Positions 32,219 through 37,838 of a stretch of DNA of 37,838 nucleotides are shown piece by piece. How positions within the stretch are numbered: the stretch's first letter is position 1; every line of letters starts with the position of its first letter. The position numbers were made by a program, and so were the translations under genes. Source of the DNA: Candidatus Heteroruminococcus faecigallinarum (lineage in GTDB: Bacteria; Bacillota; Clostridia; Oscillospirales; Ruminococcaceae); NCBI GenBank assembly GCA_904387055.1, contig CAJFKV010000017.1, positions 1 through 37,838 on the forward strand, written 5' to 3'. Under the pieces are notes generated by a model that was not told the DNA's origin, searched no databases, and worked only from the letters and a program-made list of their open reading frames with translations.

Positions 32219-33181
32219 GTGTTTGAACGGATTTTGACCTTGGCGCTGAACCCCTCACTGGATACCACCATTTGGGTGGACAACCTTCAGCTGGGCGGGG
32301 TTCACAAGGCCGAGGATGAGATGTACGACGCCGCAGGAAAAACGGTGAATGTCTCCCGGGTGCTCACCTATTACGGTGTGTCCAACCAGCTGATCCTCCT
32401 GCTGGGGGAAGGAAACAAGCGCCGCTTTTTGGAACGGTTGAACGAGGGCAAGGTGGACTACCTGCCGATCCTGGTGGAGGGCTATACCCGCGAAAATCTC
32501 AGCTTTGTGGATGATCACGGCCGGATGACCCGGGTGATGCGCAAGGGCTTCCATGTGGCCTACGAGGATTTTGTCCAGGTGACCCAGGCGGTGGAGGAGC
32601 GGGTGGACGACAAGACACTGGTGATGATCTCCGGCAGCCTGCCAACCGGTATCACCCCCCGGATGCTCCGCACCTTCTGCGAGAGGGTGAAGAAGAAGGG
32701 CGGCACCATCTCCCTGGACTGCGTGGATCTCAGCCGGGAGGACGTAACGACCATCGCCCCTTGGGTCATCAAGCCCAATCTAGAGGAGTTCCAGGCGTTG
32801 ATCGGCCAGGAGGTGACCAGCCGGGACCAGCTGGTGGATCAGGCTTCCCGTCTGGTGGAGGACGGCGTAGGCTGCTGCCTGGTGAGCCTGGGCGCCGAGG
32901 GGCTCCTCTGTGTGGACAAGGACCATGTGCTGCTGGCCCATGTGCCGGCAGTGGAGGTCCACTCCGCGGTGGGTGCGGGGGACAGCCTGCTGGCAGGGTT
33001 TGTCCGGTCGGTCAAGTCCGGGCTGGATTTGAAAAAGTCGGTGGCCACGGCGGCGGCCTTTGGGACGGCGGCCTGTATGACCGAGGGAACCAGCCCGCCC
33101 CACAAGCTGACGGTGGCCCATGTGCTCCAGCAGGTGGAGCTGCAGGAGCTGCCCCGCCAGCCCCTGGAAGAGAACAAGTAA
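32219..33181 (+). CDS. PfkB-family sugar-phosphate kinase (1-phosphofructokinase type)
   Basis: A 320-residue ribokinase-fold kinase of the FruK/LacC branch. It begins ILTLALNPSLDTTIWVDNL, carries the substrate-side GGVHKAEDEMYDAAGKTVNVSRVL-like region, and ends with the ATP/anion-hole motif GAGDSLLAGF. The likely reaction is ATP-dependent phosphorylation of fructose 1-phosphate or tagatose 6-phosphate. No PTS permease or DeoR regulator is adjacent, so the substrate cannot be fixed by context. The GTG at 32219 is the start; the site CAGGTG upstream is modest. Confidence 0.88.
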   Translation: MFERILTLALNPSLDTTIWVDNLQLGGVHKAEDEMYDAAGKTVNVSRVLTYYGVSNQLILLLGEGNKRRFLERLNEGKVDYLPILVEGYTRENLSFVDDHGRMTRVMRKGFHVAYEDFVQVTQAVEERVDDKTLVMISGSLPTGITPRMLRTFCERVKKKGGTISLDCVDLSREDVTTIAPWVIKPNLEEFQALIGQEVTSRDQLVDQASRLVEDGVGCCLVSLGAEGLLCVDKDHVLLAHVPAVEVHSAVGAGDSLLAGFVRSVKSGLDLKKSVATAAAFGTAACMTEGTSPPHKLTVAHVLQQVELQELPRQPLEENK

Positions 33182-33193
33182 GGAGTGAACGGT

Positions 33194-33655
33194 GTGAGTG
33201 TGGAAAGAGCGGCGGAATACCTGGCCCAGTTTGGACTGGGGGATGCCATCCTGGTGATGGACGGCAGCACGGCGACGGTGGACCTGGCGGCCCAGGCGTT
33301 GGGTGTAGAGCCGGCCCGCATTGCCAAGACCCTGGCCTTCCAGCAGAAGGAGGGCCCGGCGGTGATCGTCATGTGCGGCACCGCCCGGGTGGACAACAAA
33401 AAGTACAAGGCGGCCTTTGGCTGCAAGGCGAAGATGCTCTCCTTTGAGGAGACCCTGGCGGTTACCGGGCATCCGGTGGGGGGCGTCTGCCCCTTTGGCC
33501 TGCCGGAAGGGGTCAAGGTCTATCTGGACCAGTCCCTGCGGCAGTTTGAAACGGTGTATCCGGCGGCCGGTTCTCCCCACAGCTGCATCAAGCTCACCAT
33601 TCCCCAGCTGGAGCAGACCAGCCACGGGAGCTGGGTGGATGTGGCCCAGGACTAG
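33194..33655 (+). CDS. YbaK/EbsC family aminoacyl-tRNA deacylase
   Basis: A 153-residue protein of the YbaK/ProX editing-domain family, which hydrolyses mischarged tRNAs such as Cys-tRNA(Pro). Family features are AKTLAFQQKEGPAVIVMCGTARVDNKKYK (catalytic Lys region), GHPVGGVCPFGLP and the C-terminal HSCIKLTIPQLEQ. It overlaps no gene and starts 12 nt after the kinase gene. AAGGAG (33180-33185) gives 8-nt spacing to GTG 33194, preferred over GTG 33185 or 33200. Which mischarged tRNA it edits is not shown by sequence. Confidence 0.9.
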   Translation: MSVERAAEYLAQFGLGDAILVMDGSTATVDLAAQALGVEPARIAKTLAFQQKEGPAVIVMCGTARVDNKKYKAAFGCKAKMLSFEETLAVTGHPVGGVCPFGLPEGVKVYLDQSLRQFETVYPAAGSPHSCIKLTIPQLEQTSHGSWVDVAQD

Positions 33656-33714
33656 CCGGAGCAAAAAAATGGGGAAATCCCAGCCAAATTGGTCGAATTC
33701 TGGCGCGGATTCCC

Positions 33715-33743
33715 TTGACAGGCTGGCGGCCGACTGGTAAAAT
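33715..33743 (+). promoter_or_regulatory. Promoter of carAB
   Basis: TTGACA (33715-33720) and TAAAAT (33738-33743) with a 17-nt spacer. The predicted start near 33750 gives a leader of about 190 nt before carA that contains the terminator at 33844. Confidence 0.88.
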
Positions 33744-33843
33744 GATTGGAGATGACAGCGCGGCTGGCATTTCACCCCCTTGACAATGGACGGAGCATTC
33801 CGCCGTATATATCGGATCTGCTTCCCCGCAGTTCAACAAGGAC

Positions 33844-33889
33844 AAGCCCGGCTGAAATCATCTTCAGTTGGGCTTCTTTTTTCTTTTTT
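33844..33889 (+). terminator. Leader terminator (attenuator) before carA
   Basis: AAGCCCGGCTGAA (33844-33856) pairs with TTCAGTTGGGCTT (33863-33875), 13 bp with two G-U pairs, loop of 6, then CTTTTTTCTTTTTT. It sits within the transcript from the 33715 promoter, about 50 nt before carA, so expression probably depends on antitermination. A PyrR-type binding loop or a T-box was not found, and no convincing alternative structure could be drawn by eye. Confidence 0.8.
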
Positions 33890-33939
33890 CGATTGGGAAC
33901 GAGGCAAGACACCCAACAAACGACATTGGAGGTATGAAA

Positions 33940-35049
33940 GTGGAAGAGCATGGAAAACGAGCGGTTCTCCTCCTGGCGGACGGGACCCAGCTGGAGGGCT
34001 GGTCCTTCGGCGCGCAGACCGACGGAGTGGGGGAGGCTGTCTTTACCACCGACATGGTGGGCTATGTGGAGACCCTCACCGACCCCGGTTACTATGGGCA
34101 GATTATCGTGCAGACCTTTCCCTCGCTGGGGAATTACGGCGTAATGATGGAGGACTTCGAGTCGTCCCGGATTTGGGCGAGGGGCTATGTGGTTCGGGAG
34201 TGGTGCGATGAGCCCTCCAACTTCCGCTGCGAAAAGACCCTGGACCAGCTGCTGAAGGAGCAGGGCATCCCCGGCATTTATGGCGTGGACACCCGCCACC
34301 TGACCAAGCTCCTCCGCAAGGGGGGCACCCTCCGGGGGATCATCACCACCCGGACGGCGCCGGAAGAGCGGGAGGCCCTTCTCCGCCAGCTGTCCCAGCC
34401 GGAGGCGGAGGACCCGGTGGCTGCCGTTACGGCCCGGGAGATTGCCGAATATCCCTGCGGGGTGGCAGGCGGCCACAAGGTGGCACTGCTGGACCTGGGG
34501 GCCCGCCGGAGCACGGTGAAGGCCCTCCAGGCCTTTGGCTGTGACGTCACCGTCTATCCCGCCGGTACCGATCCCCAGATCCTGCTGGGCAGCCATCCCG
34601 ACGGGATCTTCCTGTCCGAGGGGCCGGGAGACCCGGCCGGGAACCCCGGATTGGTGGACCATGTGCGGACGCTGGCCGCTTCCGGCCTGCCGCTGCTGGC
34701 GGTGGACCTGGGACATCAGCTGCTGGCCCTGGCCCACGGGGCAAAGACCGAGAAACTGCCCCACGGCCATCGGGGCGGGCAGCCGGTGAAGGACCTGGCC
34801 CTGGGCCGGACCATCCCCACCCACCAGAACCATGGGTATGTGGTGCTGGGGGAGAGCCTGCCGGAGGGGGTGGCCCAGGTGAGCCACCGCAACATCAACG
34901 ACGGCAGCTGCGAGGGCATCCGGTACCGGGATATCCCCGCCCTGTCGGTCCAGTTCCTGCCTGACGGGGAGGACAACCAGGTGGGAACCGGGTACATCTA
35001 TAAGGAATTTACCGCTATGATGGATGGGAGGGCCAATATATGCCGCTGA
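33940..35049 (+). CDS. carA: Carbamoyl-phosphate synthase small subunit with inactive-looking glutaminase site
   Basis: A 369-residue CarA. The N-terminal interaction domain is well conserved ([25 protein letters not shown], then a PSLGNYG). The class I amidotransferase domain aligns throughout ([49 protein letters not shown]). The nucleophile position of GICLGHQ is AVDLGHQ (Asp, codon 34705-34707), and the HPE of the triad is LPD (Leu codon 34957, Asp codon 34963). All three catalytic residues are therefore changed, and glutamine hydrolysis is not expected. GGAGGT directly abuts the ATG at 33934; GTG 33940 with 7-nt spacing is the better start. It overlaps carB by 10 nt. Confidence 0.93.
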   Translation: MEEHGKRAVLLLADGTQLEGWSFGAQTDGVGEAVFTTDMVGYVETLTDPGYYGQIIVQTFPSLGNYGVMMEDFESSRIWARGYVVREWCDEPSNFRCEKTLDQLLKEQGIPGIYGVDTRHLTKLLRKGGTLRGIITTRTAPEEREALLRQLSQPEAEDPVAAVTAREIAEYPCGVAGGHKVALLDLGARRSTVKALQAFGCDVTVYPAGTDPQILLGSHPDGIFLSEGPGDPAGNPGLVDHVRTLAASGLPLLAVDLGHQLLALAHGAKTEKLPHGHRGGQPVKDLALGRTIPTHQNHGYVVLGESLPEGVAQVSHRNINDGSCEGIRYRDIPALSVQFLPDGEDNQVGTGYIYKEFTAMMDGRANICR

Positions 35050-37838
35050 AAGGTTCGATTAAAAAGGTCATGGTGATCGGTTCCGGGCCGATCGTCATCG
35101 GCCAGGCCGCGGAATTCGACTATGCCGGCACCCAGGCCTGCCGCGCCCTGAAGGAAGAAGGGCTGGAGGTGGTGCTGGTCAACTCCAACCCGGCCACCAT
35201 CATGACCGATAAGGCCATGGCCGATCATATCTACATTGAGCCCCTCACCCTGGACGTAGTGAAGCGGATCATCGAGCTGGAGAAGCCGGACAGCCTCCTC
35301 TCCACCCTGGGCGGCCAGACGGGGCTGACCCTCTCCATGCAGCTGGCCAAGGAGGGCTTCCTCCAGAGCCACGGGGTCCAGCTGTTGGGTGCCAAGCCGG
35401 AGACGATTGACAAGGCGGAGGACCGGCAGATCTTCAAGGATACCATGGAGGCTATCGGCGAGCCCTGCATCCCCTCCAAGGTGGTAAACACGGTGGAGGA
35501 CGCCTTGGATTTTGCCAAGGTGATCGGCTACCCGGTCATCGTCCGGCCTGCCTTTACCCTGGGCGGCACCGGCGGCGGCATTGCGGGCGGCGAGGAAGAG
35601 CTGCGGGAGATTGCCGGCAATGGCCTGCGGATGTCCCCCATCACCCAGGTGCTCATCGAGAAATGTGTCTCCGGCTGGAAGGAGATCGAGTTTGAGGTGA
35701 TCCGGGACAGCGCCGGCAACGCCATTACCGTCTGCTCCATGGAAAATGTGGACCCGGTGGGAGTCCACACCGGCGACTCGGTGGTGGTGGCGCCGGCGGT
35801 CACCCTTTCCAATAAGGAATACCAGATGCTGCGTACCGCGGCCCTCAAGATGGTCAACGCCTTGGGGGTGGAGGGAGGCTGCAACTGCCAGTTTGCCCTG
35901 CATCCCGACAGCTTCGAATATGCGGTGATCGAGGTAAACCCCCGGGTTTCCCGGTCCTCGGCCCTGGCCTCCAAGGCCACCGGCTACCCCATCGCCAAGG
36001 TGGCGGCCAAGATCGCCATCGGCTATACCCTGGACGAGATTCCCAACGCGGTCACCGGCAAGACCTTTGCCTGCTGCGAGCCGGCCATCGACTACCTGGT
36101 GGTCAAGTTCCCCAAGTGGCCCTTTGACAAGTTTGTCTACGCCAAGCGGACCCTTGGCACCCAGATGAAGGCCACCGGCGAGGTAATGGCCATCGGCACC
36201 AGCTTTGAGCAGGCCATGATGAAGGCGGTCCGGTCCATCGAGCTGGGGATGGATACCCTGGCCCTGCCCAGGCTGGCCTCCTGCACCGACCTGGAGGTGG
36301 AGGCCCTGCTGAACAACTGCGACAACGAGCGGATGTTTGTGGTGTACGAGGCCCTGCGCCGGGGCATCTCCTACGACACCATCTTCAATATCACCAAGAT
36401 TGACCGGTGGTTCCTCTCCAAGCTGAACCACCTGGCCCAGATGGAGCGGCAGCTGGGGGAGGAGACCCTCACCCAGGAGCTGTACCTGGAGGCCAAGAAG
36501 CTGGGCTTCCTGGATGCCACCATCACCCGGCTCAGCGGCCAGCAGCCTCCCCGCAAGGTCTATGCCTCCTATAAGACGGTGGACACCTGTGCCGGGGAGT
36601 TTGAGGCGGCCACCCCCTATTTCTACTCCACCTTCGACCAGGAGAACGAGGCCCTGGAATACGGGCAGACGGGGAAAAAGAAGATCATCGTCTTCGGCTC
36701 CGGACCCATCCGGATCGGCCAGGGAATCGAGTTCGACTACTGCTCGGTCCACTGCGTCTGGGCGTTGAAGCGGGCCGGCTACGATACGGTGATCGTCAAC
36801 AACAACCCGGAGACGGTCTCCACCGACTTTGACACCGCCGACCGCCTCTACTTCGACCCCCTCACCCCGGAGGACGTGCAGTCGGTCCTGGAGACCGAGA
36901 AGCCGGACGGGGTGGTGGTCCAGTTCGGCGGGCAGACCGCCATCAAGCTGGCCAAGTACCTCAAGACCACCGGTGTCCCCATCCTGGGCACCTCCCCGGA
37001 GAGCATCGACGCGGCGGAGGACCGGGAGCTCTTTGACGAGCTGCTGGAGCGGTGCCACATCGCCCGGCCCAAGGGGCTGACGGTCTTCACCACCGAAGAG
37101 GCCCTCCAGGCCGCCCAGGAGCTGGGCTTCCCGGTGCTGCTGCGGCCCTCCTATGTGCTGGGCGGGCAGAACATGATCATTGCCCACAATGCCCAGGACG
37201 TGGAAGAGTATATGGCCATCATCACCTCCCATGTGGTGGAAAACCCGGTTCTCATCGACAAGTACCTGATGGGAATGGAGGTGGAGGTGGACGCCATCTG
37301 CGATGGGAAGGATGTGCTGATCCCCGGCATCATGGAGCATGTGGAGCGGGCCGGCATCCATTCCGGCGACTCCATCTCCATCTATCCCGCCCAGCATATC
37401 CCCCGGGAGATGGTGGACCAGATTGTGTCCTGCACCGAGAAGCTGGCCATGGAGCTGAAGGTGGTGGGGCTGGTAAACGTCCAGTATGTGCTGTATGGCG
37501 GCAAGCTGTACGTCATCGAGGTGAACCCCCGTTCCTCCCGCACCATCCCCTACATCAGCAAGGTGACCGGCGTGCCCATGGTGGAGCTGGCTACCAGAAC
37601 CATGCTGGGCGAGAAGCTGGCGGATATGGGGTACGGCACCGGACTGTACAAGAAGTCCGATTACATCGCGGTGAAGGTGCCGGTCTTCTCCTTTGAGAAG
37701 CTTCACGACGTGGATACCCACCTGGGGCCGGAGATGAAGTCCACCGGCGAGGTGCTGGGCATCTCCCACAACATCCAGGAAGCCCTCCTCAAAGGGCTGG
37801 TGGCCGCCGGCTACAAGATGAAGCGGTCGGGGGGGATT
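35040..37838 (+). CDS. carB: Carbamoyl-phosphate synthase large subunit (3' partial)
   Basis: The first 933 residues of CarB, open to the window edge; only the C-terminal allosteric (MGS-like) domain is missing. Both synthetase halves are present, each starting with the phosphate-loop-like [19 protein letters not shown] / [19 protein letters not shown] segment and each with an ATP-grasp end ([22 protein letters not shown] and [22 protein letters not shown]). Carboxyphosphate-side and carbamate-side residues look normal. The subunit makes carbamoyl phosphate from bicarbonate, ammonia and two ATP for pyrimidines and arginine. With the altered CarA, free ammonia is the likely nitrogen source. 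ATG 35040 overlaps the carA end, so translation is coupled. Confidence 0.97.
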   Translation, partial: MPLKGSIKKVMVIGSGPIVIGQAAEFDYAGTQACRALKEEGLEVVLVNSNPATIMTDKAMADHIYIEPLTLDVVKRIIELEKPDSLLSTLGGQTGLTLSMQLAKEGFLQSHGVQLLGAKPETIDKAEDRQIFKDTMEAIGEPCIPSKVVNTVEDALDFAKVIGYPVIVRPAFTLGGTGGGIAGGEEELREIAGNGLRMSPITQVLIEKCVSGWKEIEFEVIRDSAGNAITVCSMENVDPVGVHTGDSVVVAPAVTLSNKEYQMLRTAALKMVNALGVEGGCNCQFALHPDSFEYAVIEVNPRVSRSSALASKATGYPIAKVAAKIAIGYTLDEIPNAVTGKTFACCEPAIDYLVVKFPKWPFDKFVYAKRTLGTQMKATGEVMAIGTSFEQAMMKAVRSIELGMDTLALPRLASCTDLEVEALLNNCDNERMFVVYEALRRGISYDTIFNITKIDRWFLSKLNHLAQMERQLGEETLTQELYLEAKKLGFLDATITRLSGQQPPRKVYASYKTVDTCAGEFEAATPYFYSTFDQENEALEYGQTGKKKIIVFGSGPIRIGQGIEFDYCSVHCVWALKRAGYDTVIVNNNPETVSTDFDTADRLYFDPLTPEDVQSVLETEKPDGVVVQFGGQTAIKLAKYLKTTGVPILGTSPESIDAAEDRELFDELLERCHIARPKGLTVFTTEEALQAAQELGFPVLLRPSYVLGGQNMIIAHNAQDVEEYMAIITSHVVENPVLIDKYLMGMEVEVDAICDGKDVLIPGIMEHVERAGIHSGDSISIYPAQHIPREMVDQIVSCTEKLAMELKVVGLVNVQYVLYGGKLYVIEVNPRSSRTIPYISKVTGVPMVELATRTMLGEKLADMGYGTGLYKKSDYIAVKVPVFSFEKLHDVDTHLGPEMKSTGEVLGISHNIQEALLKGLVAAGYKMKRSGGI

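Noticed and set aside
33780-33811. Second carA promoter (TTGACA at 33780 with TATATA)
   Set aside because: The spacing is about 20 nt, too long for sigma-A, and a well-spaced promoter exists at 33715.
33786-34211. Arg-containing leader peptide that could control carAB by ribosome stalling
   Set aside because: The frame has no ribosome binding site, does not stop before the terminator, and runs deep into carA. It is a shadow frame.

Overview
This 37.8 kb window is a GC-rich chromosomal segment from a member of the Firmicutes. The best guess is class Clostridia, Oscillospiraceae-like. Four things point there: the gene order ylxM-ffh-rpsP-khpA-rimM-trmD; an mraZ-rsmH-ftsL-spoVD-murE-murF-mraY-ftsW-murG-murA-ftsQ-ftsZ division and cell wall (dcw) cluster with a SpoVD-like PASTA penicillin-binding protein; an HPr carrying both His15 and Ser46; and strong AAGGAGG ribosome binding sites with many GTG/TTG starts. 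MurE carries the DNPR motif of meso-diaminopimelate-adding enzymes. No tRNA, rRNA, CRISPR array, insertion sequence or prophage gene was recognised, so this is core chromosome.

Layout. (1) 1-2402: the 3' part of a gene for a membrane protein built like a heavy-metal P-type ATPase but without its catalytic motifs. It is preceded in frame by 45-bp tandem repeats and continues off the left edge. (2) 2721-5450: an EF-G-like GTPase with its own promoter, then a GNAT acetyltransferase. (3) 5582-10103: the SRP/ribosome-maturation operon ylxM-ffh-rpsP-khpA-rimM-trmD plus a DUF554 membrane protein. (4) 10252-14238: HPr, then uvrC, rsmD, coaD and a coiled-coil protein. (5) 14348-17375: a lipoprotein with propeller-like repeats, facing a minus-strand BlaI-type repressor and an M56-M23 fusion metallopeptidase, with a twin-dyad operator over their promoter. 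(6) 17586-31995: the dcw cluster, led by a promoter and three TGGGN MraZ boxes. murD, murC, murB and ftsA are absent from it. (7) 32219-33655: a PfkB-family sugar-phosphate kinase and a YbaK-type deacylase. (8) 33715-37838: carA-carB behind a leader that contains an intrinsic terminator.

The strongest observation is in carA. The glutaminase domain aligns clearly with CarA, but the Cys-His-Glu triad reads Asp-Leu-Asp, while the visible CarB sequence looks intact. This predicts an ammonia-dependent carbamoyl-phosphate synthetase, analogous to animal CPS1. Other enzymes also lack key residues: the P-type ATPase homologue, the M23 domain (one zinc ligand is Ala) and the EF-G paralogue (Leu replaces the catalytic His). 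Several start codons appear to be GTG or TTG because the Shine-Dalgarno sequence sits directly against the upstream in-frame ATG.
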